From the NCBI GenBank assembly GCA_013376995.1, contig JACAAZ010000008.1:81305-145304 (forward strand): a stretch of 64,000 bases of DNA, given 5' to 3'. The translations under genes were made by a program, and so were the position numbers. Numbering within the stretch: position 1 is the first letter of the stretch; each line of letters opens with the position of its first letter. The notes under the pieces are model-generated. The model made no database searches and was not told where the DNA came from. It saw nothing but the letters and a program-made list of their open reading frames with translations. Positions 42,334 to 51,662 of this stretch are shown here, piece after piece. Source of the DNA: Bacteroidota bacterium (lineage in GTDB: Bacteria > Bacteroidota > Bacteroidia > Bacteroidales > UBA4417).

Positions 42334-44526
42334 GTGACAAACAGAGACTCTTATTGTTTGCGTTTATTAGCTTTGATCTTTTTCGGGATATTACATTCAG
42401 GTCTATGTGCTCAGCCTGGCTGGAATGTTATAACTCCTCTGCCTACCACTCATTCGCTGAATGCTGTTTCATTTATCAGCGAATCTACTGGATGGATAGC
42501 CGGGAGCGGTGATTTGATCCTGAAAACCAATGACGGAGGTACTACCTGGACAAAGCAGTTCACCAAATCAGCAGGCGACTGGTGGGGGATACACTTTGCT
42601 GATGACCTGCACGGCTGGATTGCAGGCGCCTATGGTGATATATATTCGACATCCGACGGCGGAAGCACATGGACAAAGCAGGCATCTGCTTCAGCTTACT
42701 ATTTTTATGCAATGCAGTTCCCTGATGCAACCAATGGTTTTGTGCTTCCAGAACAGGATTCGCTTTTCTATACATCAAATGCTGGCACTACCTGGAGCCG
42801 TATAAAAATTGATGATACTCAGTATCACTACGGGATGAAATTTGTTTCGGCCAACGAAGGCTGGATTTGTGGCTCTTCAGGTCAGATCTTACACACAGTG
42901 AACGGTGGATTAAACTGGACAGCACAGAATTCCGGCACAACTGTGGATCTTTATTCAATTGATTTTACCGACAGTAATAACGGATGGGCAGCAGGATATA
43001 CCAATAGCAGTAATGGAACAATACTGCACACTTCGGATGGAGGAACAACATGGCATTCAATTGTCGAAAATTTCAGCGATAAAATCACTAAAATCGTTTT
43101 TACCAGTAACCTCAACGGATGCGCAATCTCTAACAGTGGCACCATTTATCATACGGTTAACGGAGGTGCAGCCTGGACAACCACATATTCATCCCCTCAC
43201 GAAGGCTTGTTGGACCTTCAGGTATTTGCCGGAGGAAAAGGATTCGTCTGTGGGTCAAGTGGAGCCATACTAAAAACAACTGATTCCGGTACCTCCTGGA
43301 ATTCACTTTACAGCACTGCTTCGCACGGATACATTATTCGTGATATCAGTTTCCCAGATCAGGAAAACGGATGGGTACTCGACGATGCAGCTTCCCTGGT
43401 TCATACTGCTGACAGTGGAAAAACCTGGAATGACCAGACACCCTATACTTCCAACTTCAGCTCATCTGCAATCTATTTCAGTGATTCCAAGCGGGGTTGG
43501 GTTGTGGGTAACTGGCCGGCAGGGGGATATGGACAAATCCTGAGAACAATTGATGGTGGCAATACATTCACATTTCAACTTAACCTCGGAGTATTTCCCT
43601 TTGTCTCGGTTAGTTTTTCGGACTCTATTCACGGTATTGCCGGTACTAACAACAGGATGATCTACTATACCTCTAACGGAGGAGCAGTTTGGGATTCGAC
43701 AACTGTACCGACTTCAGCAAATTACATGCAAGCCAAGATAGTCAAACTGGTAAATAATTCCACCGGATATGCCATCTTAAGTCATACCCCATCAACAGAC
43801 CTGGCTAAATCCGTCAATGGTGGCGCTTCGTGGTCAGTGATCAAGTCAGATAACACACAATTTACTGCTGCATACACAGCATTGTCATTTGTGGACGCGC
43901 AGAACGGATATATTGCCGGTTTTAATTCAACTGGAACTCCGAATAAAATATATCTGTTGAGAACTACCGATGGAGGCGTTACATGGAGTCAATTGGATTT
44001 CCCATCCAACCTCCCTGGAAACATTGGCAATTCGCAAATCAATGCAATGTATTTCAGCGACATGCAACACGGATGGGTGGCTGGTGGAGGTTATGTAAGT
44101 TTTATTCTTTATACCTCTGATGGAGGAACAAGCTGGACTGTGCAGGAAATGGGAACAACGGTTTCATGGTATACGATGAAGTTTTCGGATAGCCATGTAG
44201 GTTATGCAGCAGGATGGGAGGGAGATATAATAAAAACTACTACCGGGGGATTGCTGGGGATATTTAATCAGCCGGCTGCCCTGGAACGGGGTATAAACGT
44301 ATATCCTAACCCTGCCAGTGAAACAATCACAGTTGTCAATCCTTTTCCAGACAAAAAAATGACCCATCTTACACTGTCTGATATGGCAGGCAATACTGTT
44401 TTCTCTTACAGCATTTCAGTGAATCAGTTTAATTTGAACACTGCACGAATCCCAGATGGAATTTATCTTCTGCAACTTCGTACAGAAAATAAAATCGCCA
44501 GGCAGAAGGTCATTATCCGGCATTAA
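42334..44526 (+). CDS. T9SS cargo with 14 Ycf48/BNR-type repeats
   Basis: A 730-residue protein with a GTG start (GTG-ACA-AAC); an ATG eight bases earlier is out of frame. The signal peptide ends near LCAQP. Fourteen repeats of about 45 residues follow, each of the type GWIAGSGDLILKTNDGGTTW (Ycf48/BNR-like). Fourteen copies would fill two seven-bladed propellers. The last ~85 residues form a T9SS type A sorting domain (VYPNPASETITVV). Ycf48 itself assists photosystem II assembly in phototrophs, but here the repeat is used as a surface scaffold, so no photosynthetic role is implied. Last gene of the surface run before kinase 2. Confidence 0.87.
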   Translation: MTNRDSYCLRLLALIFFGILHSGLCAQPGWNVITPLPTTHSLNAVSFISESTGWIAGSGDLILKTNDGGTTWTKQFTKSAGDWWGIHFADDLHGWIAGAYGDIYSTSDGGSTWTKQASASAYYFYAMQFPDATNGFVLPEQDSLFYTSNAGTTWSRIKIDDTQYHYGMKFVSANEGWICGSSGQILHTVNGGLNWTAQNSGTTVDLYSIDFTDSNNGWAAGYTNSSNGTILHTSDGGTTWHSIVENFSDKITKIVFTSNLNGCAISNSGTIYHTVNGGAAWTTTYSSPHEGLLDLQVFAGGKGFVCGSSGAILKTTDSGTSWNSLYSTASHGYIIRDISFPDQENGWVLDDAASLVHTADSGKTWNDQTPYTSNFSSSAIYFSDSKRGWVVGNWPAGGYGQILRTIDGGNTFTFQLNLGVFPFVSVSFSDSIHGIAGTNNRMIYYTSNGGAVWDSTTVPTSANYMQAKIVKLVNNSTGYAILSHTPSTDLAKSVNGGASWSVIKSDNTQFTAAYTALSFVDAQNGYIAGFNSTGTPNKIYLLRTTDGGVTWSQLDFPSNLPGNIGNSQINAMYFSDMQHGWVAGGGYVSFILYTSDGGTSWTVQEMGTTVSWYTMKFSDSHVGYAAGWEGDIIKTTTGGLLGIFNQPAALERGINVYPNPASETITVVNPFPDKKMTHLTLSDMAGNTVFSYSISVNQFNLNTARIPDGIYLLQLRTENKIARQKVIIRH

Positions 44527-44983
44527 GCCTGTTTAAATAACTAAAGTCTGATTGAAACTTCATGCTAGCTTAAATCCAGGATTCTCCTGATAACAAAGCT
44601 TTAAATAATAAGTGCTAATAATCTTAGATCTAAATTAATAGCGCTTATTGTTTGAATTGAACATCCGCAATTGGGGGATAAACGCCAATGCTTTACCAAC
44701 CGGCAGAAAAATTTAAGATCCAAATAAGCCATAGGCGCGCCTGATCAGTAAAAAATCAAATTATTAACGATTGAATATTATATCCCTCAAATACACATAT
44801 TCATAAATATACCTATCTTCATAAATTGTTTTTTGAATAGTGCGTATGCTGTTACGTTCATTTTTCGATCCGCCTAATTTGCAAGACTCTAGGCCCGGGA
44901 ATAACTGCGTGAATGAAAAAATCGCTACGATTTTCGCTAAGATGAGCGACAAATGATTATTGCAATTGATTAATAATCAGACA
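44527..44983. other. Intergenic region upstream of kinase 2
   Basis: AT-rich DNA, about 460 bases, with no gene I can support. It should hold the promoter of kinase 2, but I see no full TAnnTTTG near 44984. The 62-codon minus-strand frame at 44764-44952 has no coding signature. Confidence 0.45.
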
Positions 44984-46909
44984 ATGAAAAATGTTCTTCT
45001 TTCCAGAGTTCTTTTTTGCACAACCCTGGCTTCCCTAATGGTTTGCAATGTTTCGATGGCTCAGCGGAATAGGATTGACTCCTTGCAGACATTGCTCATA
45101 AGGGACAAAGAGGATACTATAAAAATTATCCATCTCAATCTACTTGCATGGGAGTATAAATCGATAAATCCAGACACCTCTATATCGCTCAGCCTGAATG
45201 CATTAAGCCTGAATAAAAATATAAAATGGAAAAGAGGATTTGCAAAGTTATACACGAATTTAGGGAACTATAAAATGCTCAAAGGAGAGTTGAATGCAGC
45301 TCTTGAATATGAGTTCACCGGACTTAGCCTGTGGGAAGAACTAAAAGATAACAAAGGTAAAAACAGGGCATTTGAAAATATTGCCCGAACTTATTTCAGC
45401 CTTGGCGATTATTCCAGGGCGCTTGAATATTTTATTAAAACTCAGAAGATAGTTGAGAAGGTAGGAACTCAGAATGAGTTGGCAAGTTGCTTATGTAACA
45501 TCGGCAGTGTTTATTTAAGTTCAAAAGATTATCAAAGGTCCCTGGACTATTATTTTAAGGCATTGAAAATTGCTGAAGGCAGCAGATACGTTGAAGTCCA
45601 GGCAAACTGCCTCGGCAACATCGGAGCTGTCTATTCAGAAATGGGAAATAATGCCAAAGCACTTGATTATCATTTCAGAGCCTTGAAAATTACTGAAGAA
45701 AATAGGATCATAAGTGCTCAAGCAGATAACCTGTGCAATATCGGAAATGCCTATTACTATCTGAATAAATATACGGAATCAGAAACCTACTTCTTAAAAG
45801 CGTTAAAGATATATGAAGCCTTAGGGCTTGATGTTGGAATTGCCAATGATCTTGCAAACATTGGCAAACTCTATGTTGCGACAGGAAAATTCTCAAAAGC
45901 GGAGGCAGCGCTAAAAAAGGCAATTGCAATTGAAAACAGCTCTGGTGCTTTGAAGGAATTAAGAGAAGCCGAGGAAATGCTTTCTGTTCTTTATGATACT
46001 ACTGGTAGATATAAACTTGCACTCATTCACTTTAAAAAGGCATCTATACTCAAAGATAGCCTGTTTAGTGCTGAAAGAACGAAAGAACTTACCCGGCAAG
46101 CAATGAATTATGAGTTTGATAAAAAAGAGTCGCTAACAAAAGCCGAACAGCAGAAAAAGGAAGCCCTGGCATTGAAAGAATTTCAAAAGGAGAAACTATT
46201 GAACTATTTTTCCTTTGGAGGAATCGGCCTCATCCTCTTACTGTTTTTCTTTATTTACAGGAATTACCGGGTGCGACAAGAATTGCGCCTGCTTGATATT
46301 CGGAACAGGATTGCACGCGATCTGCATGATGACATAGGTTCCACGCTAAACAGCATTTCGATCTACAGTGAAATCGCGAAGCTCAAAAACACAGAGGAAT
46401 CGCAACGCAACAAATTCCTTGAAACTATTGGCAATTCATCACGGTATATGATTGAACAAATGAATGACATCGTTTGGGCTGTAAATCCGGTCAACGATAA
46501 GTTTGAGAATATTCTGTTCCGAATGAGAAGTTATGTAAGCGAATTAACGGAAGGCGCCAATGTTACTCTGAGCATGCATATGGATGAAAAATGTAAAAGC
46601 ATTTCGCTCAATATGAACAAGCGTAAAAACTTTTACCTGGTGTTTAAAGAAGCTGTGAACAACGCAGTCAAATATTCTGAAGCATCTGAAGTTAATGTTA
46701 GTGTCAACTTGAATGACAATTTCCTGTACCTGAAAGTAGCAGATAACGGTTTGGGATTTGAAGTTGAAAGGGAACTTGAAAATGTTGACAACCAGGGCGG
46801 GAACGGGTTAAAAAATATGAAGGCAAGGGCTGAAGAAATCAAAGCCGTATTCAATATCCTGTCAGTCCCGGGCAAAGGCACGAGTGTTGAATTAAAAATG
46901 AAGATTTAA
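44984..46909 (+). CDS. Tetratricopeptide sensor histidine kinase 2
   Basis: I take the ATG at 44984 (MKNVLLSRVLFCTT, 641 residues) over a TTG eight codons upstream, because it gives a signal peptide ending SMAQ. Domains: periplasmic TPRs (about 45-360) with clear repeats such as CLCNIGSVYLSSKDYQRSLD, coiled coil (365-405), transmembrane helix (about 408-426), and HisKA_3 with His448 in RIARDLHDDIGSTLNSISIY. The HATPase domain follows, with FKEAVNNAVKYS, DNGLGFEVE and GNGLKNMKARAEE. The partner regulator is 96 bases downstream and has its own candidate promoter in the gap. Confidence 0.92.
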   Translation: MKNVLLSRVLFCTTLASLMVCNVSMAQRNRIDSLQTLLIRDKEDTIKIIHLNLLAWEYKSINPDTSISLSLNALSLNKNIKWKRGFAKLYTNLGNYKMLKGELNAALEYEFTGLSLWEELKDNKGKNRAFENIARTYFSLGDYSRALEYFIKTQKIVEKVGTQNELASCLCNIGSVYLSSKDYQRSLDYYFKALKIAEGSRYVEVQANCLGNIGAVYSEMGNNAKALDYHFRALKITEENRIISAQADNLCNIGNAYYYLNKYTESETYFLKALKIYEALGLDVGIANDLANIGKLYVATGKFSKAEAALKKAIAIENSSGALKELREAEEMLSVLYDTTGRYKLALIHFKKASILKDSLFSAERTKELTRQAMNYEFDKKESLTKAEQQKKEALALKEFQKEKLLNYFSFGGIGLILLLFFFIYRNYRVRQELRLLDIRNRIARDLHDDIGSTLNSISIYSEIAKLKNTEESQRNKFLETIGNSSRYMIEQMNDIVWAVNPVNDKFENILFRMRSYVSELTEGANVTLSMHMDEKCKSISLNMNKRKNFYLVFKEAVNNAVKYSEASEVNVSVNLNDNFLYLKVADNGLGFEVERELENVDNQGGNGLKNMKARAEEIKAVFNILSVPGKGTSVELKMKI

Positions 46910-46936
46910 GCAATAGCAATACCTGATCAGGTTCAA

Positions 46937-46983
46937 TACTATCCGGAGGGATAGTACAAAAACAAATGTCAACTTTACTTTTG
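46937..46983 (+). promoter_or_regulatory. Palindrome plus -7 box upstream of response regulator 2
   Basis: TACTATCC-GGAG-GGATAGTA (46937-46956) is a perfect eight-base inverted repeat. Twenty bases after the 18-base core comes TACTTTTG (46976-46983), a full TAnnTTTG match, 22 bases before the ATG at 47006. The palindrome centre falls about 30 bases before the -7 box, roughly where an activator overlapping the -33 region would bind. A sister site is at 48473-48519. Confidence 0.6.
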
Positions 46984-47005
46984 TATATCAATCAATTTTA
47001 TCAGG

Positions 47006-47641
47006 ATGCCAATAAGAGTCGTTGTTTTTGAAGATAACCACATGTTGCGTGAAGGCCTCTATCACCTGATCCACGCCAGTGAAAACTTTTTATGCACAGG
47101 TGCATATCCTGATTGCAGCGACTTATTGTTCAAGATCAGGCAGTCAGAACCTGATATTATCCTAATGGACATTGAAATGCCCGGCATGTCGGGATTGGAG
47201 GCTTTGAAAATAATCAGGCAGAATTTCCCGGGAATTAAGGTTATCATGCAAACGGTATTTGAGGATGATGATAAGATATTTGATGCAGTGATCAACGGTG
47301 CCGTCGGTTATCTTATCAAAAAAACAAAGCCGGCCCGCCTCCTGGAAGCTATTGAGGAAGTATATAATGGCGGTGCTACCATGACACCCGCTATTGCCCA
47401 AAAAGCGCTTGAACTCTTTAGGTCCAATGTATCGAAAAAACCGGGAAATGAATTTCCTAAATTAAACGAACGTCAAGGGGAAATCCTGGAGTTGATCGTC
47501 AGTGGCCTGAATTTCCAGGCAATAGGAGAAAAATTATTTATAACAAAAGCAACAGTCCGCTATCATGTAAAGAATATTTACGACCTGCTGGATGTCAATT
47601 CAAAATCAGCATTAGTAGCTAAAGCATTGAATAAAAAATAA
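47006..47641 (+). CDS. NarL/LuxR-type response regulator 2
   Basis: A 211-residue regulator: receiver domain (about 3-120) with phosphoacceptor Asp55 in IILMDIEMPGMSG, QTVFEDDDKIFDAVINGAVG and Lys in LIKKTK. A LuxR-type HTH (about 147-208) follows, LNERQGEILELIVSGLNFQA to KATVRYHVKNIYDLLDVNSK. Paralogous to regulator 1. The palindrome just upstream is a candidate autoregulatory site. It ends before a strong bidirectional terminator at 47661-47694. Confidence 0.93.
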   Translation: MPIRVVVFEDNHMLREGLYHLIHASENFLCTGAYPDCSDLLFKIRQSEPDIILMDIEMPGMSGLEALKIIRQNFPGIKVIMQTVFEDDDKIFDAVINGAVGYLIKKTKPARLLEAIEEVYNGGATMTPAIAQKALELFRSNVSKKPGNEFPKLNERQGEILELIVSGLNFQAIGEKLFITKATVRYHVKNIYDLLDVNSKSALVAKALNKK

Positions 47642-47660
47642 TGTTTCCCGGGATAAATGA

Positions 47661-47694
47661 AAAAGAGCCGCCCGAACTTCCAGACGGCTCTTTT
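47661..47694. terminator. Bidirectional Rho-independent terminator
   Basis: A perfect ten-base stem, AAAAGAGCCG / CGGCTCTTTT, encloses a 14-base loop. A-rich sequence on the left and T-rich on the right make it work for response regulator 2 (plus) and the lipoprotein gene (minus), which converge here. Confidence 0.92.
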
Positions 47695-47713
47695 CCTGTT
47701 AAACAACGAAATC

Positions 47714-48349
47714 CTATTGCCTGATAAAAATCTCATTCTCACTGAAACCGTCCCTCCGTATGAATTTCCTGAACTGCTTTTTGGTCACTGTAAATTTATG
47801 AGGTGGAACTGTGTCTTTTGAGGTTTCGGTGATCTCCTGCAACTTCTCGAGGTCAAACTTTGATGAAATGCTGCCGATTGTGATCTGCCCCCTGGATATA
47901 CTGATCTTCTTTACTTCCCAGCTTTCATCATTCATCCTTTTGTTCAGGAAATAATATCCTTTGAACTTCCTTAGCACATTGTCCTTGTTTAGTTGAAAAA
48001 CCGTGTCTGTCGCATGGATATGATTCACCAGAGTATCCCCAACCCGAATTACAATAGTTCTTTCATGACTTTTCAGATCCACCAGGGTATCGCCTGATAG
48101 CCTCATATTGCTATCGAGATCGTTAATATGCATCTTATTATCAAAATCATAAGTCCTCACCAATAAATTATCGCTGATCGTCAGGAGTGAGTTGTCCGCC
48201 AGGCTATAATACTTACCGGCCAACCGATCCGGTATTTTTGCCAGGTTGCCGGTATCCGGGGGTTGCGGTTCGGTAAAAGTCACTGGCGATTCACATGCGA
48301 TCATACCTGCCAGAAAAATATAAGCTAATAACACATTCAGTTTTTTCAT
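47714..48349 (-). CDS. Lipoprotein of unknown family
   Basis: A 211-residue lipoprotein with lipobox GMIAC (Cys19). The mature protein begins ESPVTFTEPQPPDTGN and continues with beta-strand-like sequence: LAGKYYSLADNSLLTISDNL, then DSNMRLSGDTLVDLKSHERT. I recognise no named domain. It converges on response regulator 2 and is divergent from the GH5-like gene; the 220-base divergent spacer holds the palindrome at 48473. Inner-leaflet retention signals were not assessed. Confidence 0.7.
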   Translation of the reverse strand: MKKLNVLLAYIFLAGMIACESPVTFTEPQPPDTGNLAKIPDRLAGKYYSLADNSLLTISDNLLVRTYDFDNKMHINDLDSNMRLSGDTLVDLKSHERTIVIRVGDTLVNHIHATDTVFQLNKDNVLRKFKGYYFLNKRMNDESWEVKKISISRGQITIGSISSKFDLEKLQEITETSKDTVPPHKFTVTKKQFRKFIRRDGFSENEIFIRQ

Positions 48350-48472
48350 CGCCTTCTGTTTTAAATGATTATTATTCTGATTCTTATACTTCCAATTTCA
48401 ACAAAACCCAGTTTGCTTTAGCAGAGCACATTTGTTTATCGTACAAATGTATCAAGGATGCTCAATGTAAAA

Positions 48473-48519
48473 ACTATCCCCGGAGATAGTTTCCGGGGAA
48501 CTGCCCTGGCCTAATTTTG
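48473..48519 (+). promoter_or_regulatory. Palindrome plus -7 box upstream of the GH5-like gene
   Basis: ACTATC-CCCGGA-GATAGT (48473-48490) matches the 46938-46955 palindrome at 14 of 18 positions. Twenty-one bases later comes TAATTTTG (48512-48519), a full TAnnTTTG match, 51 bases before the ATG at 48571. A second inverted repeat, TCCCCGGA-N7-TCCGGGGA (48477-48499), overlaps it. Confidence 0.6.
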
Positions 48520-48570
48520 TGTGCATAGGATGACGATATCTCATGATGTCCAACTTTTAAAACATATACC

Positions 48571-49857
48571 ATGAATAGAATTAGCGGTTTAAAAATTATA
48601 ATCATGCTCATTATAGGCTCATGGATTCAATCTCATGCAAGAGCGCAAAACGAGACTATTATGGCTAATGGCAGTCATATAATAGGAACTTGCGGGGATA
48701 CGATTATATTGCGAGGAGTTAATTACGCAGCTTACAATTGGGGGTATGATCCATCTGACCTTCGGATTTCTGAAATAGCAGCATCTGGTGCCAACAGTGT
48801 TCGATTACCCTGGTATACTTCAAGCGCAAGTGGAGGCGGGTTTGTATATGATGACATTTCCTATTTAAATGCAGCTATTAACCAGTGCGTAGTGAATAAA
48901 ATGATCCCGATCATTGAATTACACGACCTTACAGGTGATCCTGATTTTAATAAAATTATTCAACTGAGTAATTGGTACCTGCGGCAGGATGTCAACTCAA
49001 TGATCTCTAATTATAAACACAGCCTGATTATCAATGTAGCGAATGAAGCCGGGAGCGTGATGAATTCTCAGCAGTTGGCTGATTTTATGAATACATACCA
49101 GATCGTTGTAACCAACCTGCGAAACGGGGGCATCTCAGTCCCATTGATGATTGATGCCCCGAATTTCGGGACTGATATCGATCTCCTGGCCTCCATCGCG
49201 CCTGCTCTCCAGGCTGAAGATCCGCTTCATAACCTTATTTTTAGCGCTCACGCATATTGGTATTATTATGCCAGTAATGATTCCACCATTTTCAGGAACA
49301 AGATCACCAATGCTATGTCACAGGGTGTGCCTTTTGTTTTAGGTGAGATTTGCAACCTCCAGTACGGCACTTCCCCTTGTGAATTAACTGTAAACTACAA
49401 GCCCCTGTTGGGAATATGCCAGCAGCTGAATGTCAGCTGGCTTGCCTGGGTTTGGGATCATGATGCATGTTCTGAAAGCCAGGTAAGTACTAATGGGAAT
49501 TTCAACAGCTTATCCACTTATGGAAACACAATCGTGAACAATCCTGATTTTGGTTTGTTCCAACACTCAACTATAGCTTACTATCTCGCAAACAATCAAA
49601 CCTGCAATACAGGTATCCATATAAATCCCGGATTAAAAGAGGTTCCGTTCATCGTTTATGCTTCTGATGGCGGAACCCTCATCAAATCTTTGGTCACCGG
49701 GAATCTTGAAGTAAACGTTTTCGATGAGATTGGGAGGAAAGAGAAAAGTTACCTTCTCGCAGGATTAAGTAATCAGTATCTTGAGTTACCTTCAGGAATT
49801 CATCTTTTCTCAGCGGCATATAAACATAAAATGTATTCACAAAAACTGGTCGAATAA
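48571..49857 (+). CDS. Secreted GH5-like glycoside hydrolase with divergent T9SS tail
   Basis: A 428-residue protein with a signal peptide (1-26, ending RAQ) and a GH5-type TIM barrel (about 30-340). LRGVNYAAYNWGYD, ANSVRLPWY and IELHDLTGD come first. The acid/base Glu159 is in INVANEAG, SAHAYW holds His227 and Tyr229, and the nucleophile Glu259 is in PFVLGEICN. The fold class and catalytic pair fit beta-mannanase/endoglucanase-type enzymes. The last ~70 residues (NVFDEIGRKEKSYLL, ending YKHKMYSQKLVE) look like a T9SS sorting domain lacking the YPNP start. It probably cleaves a beta-1,4 polysaccharide outside the cell. Its promoter carries the palindrome shared with response regulator 2. Confidence 0.83.
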   Translation: MNRISGLKIIIMLIIGSWIQSHARAQNETIMANGSHIIGTCGDTIILRGVNYAAYNWGYDPSDLRISEIAASGANSVRLPWYTSSASGGGFVYDDISYLNAAINQCVVNKMIPIIELHDLTGDPDFNKIIQLSNWYLRQDVNSMISNYKHSLIINVANEAGSVMNSQQLADFMNTYQIVVTNLRNGGISVPLMIDAPNFGTDIDLLASIAPALQAEDPLHNLIFSAHAYWYYYASNDSTIFRNKITNAMSQGVPFVLGEICNLQYGTSPCELTVNYKPLLGICQQLNVSWLAWVWDHDACSESQVSTNGNFNSLSTYGNTIVNNPDFGLFQHSTIAYYLANNQTCNTGIHINPGLKEVPFIVYASDGGTLIKSLVTGNLEVNVFDEIGRKEKSYLLAGLSNQYLELPSGIHLFSAAYKHKMYSQKLVE

Positions 49858-49982
49858 TTCGATCATTCTCCACTGATAACGTGATGGTTTTTAAATAGCC
49901 ATTATTCCTCGCACTTTCCTGGACTGCTTTGTAACAGTTAAAATATTTCAGAGTAAGAATTCAGAATTACAATTAAGAACGT

Positions 49983-51662
49983 ATGCATAGGCGTTTCTGC
50001 TTCTTCATTATTCCAATTGTTTTTGCTTTTACTGCCCAGGCTCAGAACCTGGAAGGAATAGGCAAGCAGAAGCCTTTTACATTCCATGGATCCATTACTG
50101 ACAATCTTATCCTGGTCCACTCCATCGGTCTTCCGGATCAAAGCCAGCCTTTTTCCAACATCATCTCCGGCAATTTCAATGCCTCTGTTTATGGCCTCAG
50201 CCTCCCTTTTTCGTTCACATTGAGCAATAAGCAAAGGGATTATAGCCAGCCATTCAACCAGTTCGGGCTTAGTCCTTCATATAAGTGGATTACCATTCAT
50301 GCCGGATACCGAAACGTACGGTTTTCCAACTTCACCTTGTCAGGGCATACTTTTGCCGGCGTCGGCATCGAACTTAACCCGGGTAAGTTTCGATTTGGAT
50401 TTGTTTCAGGCCGTTTTAACCGGAGCACATCCACCAACCAATACAATCCTACCATTGACTCTCTTCCGGAATATAAGCGAAAAGGGACTGCCATAAAACT
50501 GGGCGTTGGAAGTAATAATTCTTATATGGACCTGGTCCTGCTCAGGATACAGGATGACACTGCCAGCCTCAAGAGCAATTCGGGTGACTATCCTAACAGA
50601 ACCCCTGAACAAAACCTGGTAACGGGGCTGAATACAAGGATTGCCCTTTCAAAAAGCCTTACGTTTGAAGGAGAAGGTGCTGTCAGTTTTTATACTTCCA
50701 ATTTGTATGCCGCCAGAATTGGCTCATCCGATTCATCCCTATTCCAGAAACTATCCAAACTTATCCTGGTAAATCAGTCTACTTTATGGTATACTGCTGT
50801 TCGGACATCCTTGAATTATAAACGAAAAGGGTTCACCACCCGGCTTGAATTCCAACGGATAGATCCCGGGTACAAATCACTGGGAGCATATTATTTTAAC
50901 AGCGATATTGAAAACTTCACTCTTAGTCCTTCATTTAGCATCTGGAAACGGAAAATCCAGTTGCATGGAAGTATCGGCCTGCAACGCGACAACCTGAGGA
51001 ATACCAAGAAAGCCACTACTGTGCGTAAGATAGGCTCTCTGGCTCTTTCTTTTAACCCCTCTCGTGTGTTTGGAATGGATGCCTTTTACAGCAATTTCAA
51101 TACCAATCAGAAAGCCGGTCGATTGCCTGTGACCGATACTACAAAAGTGTTCCAGGCTAATCAGACCTTTTCGCTCACTCCCCGGCTAACCTTCATGAAT
51201 TCTTCAAGGACCCAGATGATTCTGCTGGTGCTTAACCGTACCCATTTAACAGACAATAACCCATCAACCCAGAACCTTATAGAGAACACGGCGTCAACCG
51301 TAAACTTAAATTATATGTTGAGCCTTGTTGCTTCAAAGATCAGCCTGACGGCAGGGCTTACTTACCTGGAAATGAAGAATGCATTGTTTGAAAATAAAAC
51401 CCGGGGGATAACGGCTGGTATTTCCAGGAGCTTTGCCAATGAAACCTTGTATCTCAATTTATGTAATTCCTTTTTGTTTTCCAACTACGCTCAGACTTCT
51501 GGAAAAATAATCAACACCTCATTGGGAGTAAACTTCCATCTTAAAAAACATCATCAGTTTCGCATGAACACATACTTTACCGGTAACTATTACCCTTCCG
51601 GTTCATCCATTCATTCATCCAAACAAATAAAAGGAGATGTGGGCTATTCATTTACTTTTTAA
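49983..51662 (+). CDS. Outer-membrane beta-barrel protein upstream of TANFOR gene
   Basis: A 559-residue protein with a signal peptide (1-21, ending AQAQ). The mature protein reads FHGSITDNLILVHSIG, GLSLPFSFTLSNKQRDYSQP, FNQFGLSPSYKWITIHAGYR and SGHTFAGVGIELNPGKFRFG, then many amphipathic strands, and ends in an aromatic strand, KGDVGYSFTF. That is outer-membrane barrel architecture. From memory, this conserved opening (SQPFNQFG/SPSYKW/HAGYRN) recurs next to TANFOR-type giants in other Bacteroidota, without a known function. Its last 26 bases overlap the start of the next gene, so the two are tightly coupled. Confidence 0.78.
   Translation: MHRRFCFFIIPIVFAFTAQAQNLEGIGKQKPFTFHGSITDNLILVHSIGLPDQSQPFSNIISGNFNASVYGLSLPFSFTLSNKQRDYSQPFNQFGLSPSYKWITIHAGYRNVRFSNFTLSGHTFAGVGIELNPGKFRFGFVSGRFNRSTSTNQYNPTIDSLPEYKRKGTAIKLGVGSNNSYMDLVLLRIQDDTASLKSNSGDYPNRTPEQNLVTGLNTRIALSKSLTFEGEGAVSFYTSNLYAARIGSSDSSLFQKLSKLILVNQSTLWYTAVRTSLNYKRKGFTTRLEFQRIDPGYKSLGAYYFNSDIENFTLSPSFSIWKRKIQLHGSIGLQRDNLRNTKKATTVRKIGSLALSFNPSRVFGMDAFYSNFNTNQKAGRLPVTDTTKVFQANQTFSLTPRLTFMNSSRTQMILLVLNRTHLTDNNPSTQNLIENTASTVNLNYMLSLVASKISLTAGLTYLEMKNALFENKTRGITAGISRSFANETLYLNLCNSFLFSNYAQTSGKIINTSLGVNFHLKKHHQFRMNTYFTGNYYPSGSSIHSSKQIKGDVGYSFTF

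Noticed and set aside
42334-44526. Photosystem assembly factor from the Ycf48-like repeats
   Set aside because: The T9SS tail, signal peptide and 14 repeats point to a surface propeller protein; no photosynthesis genes are present.
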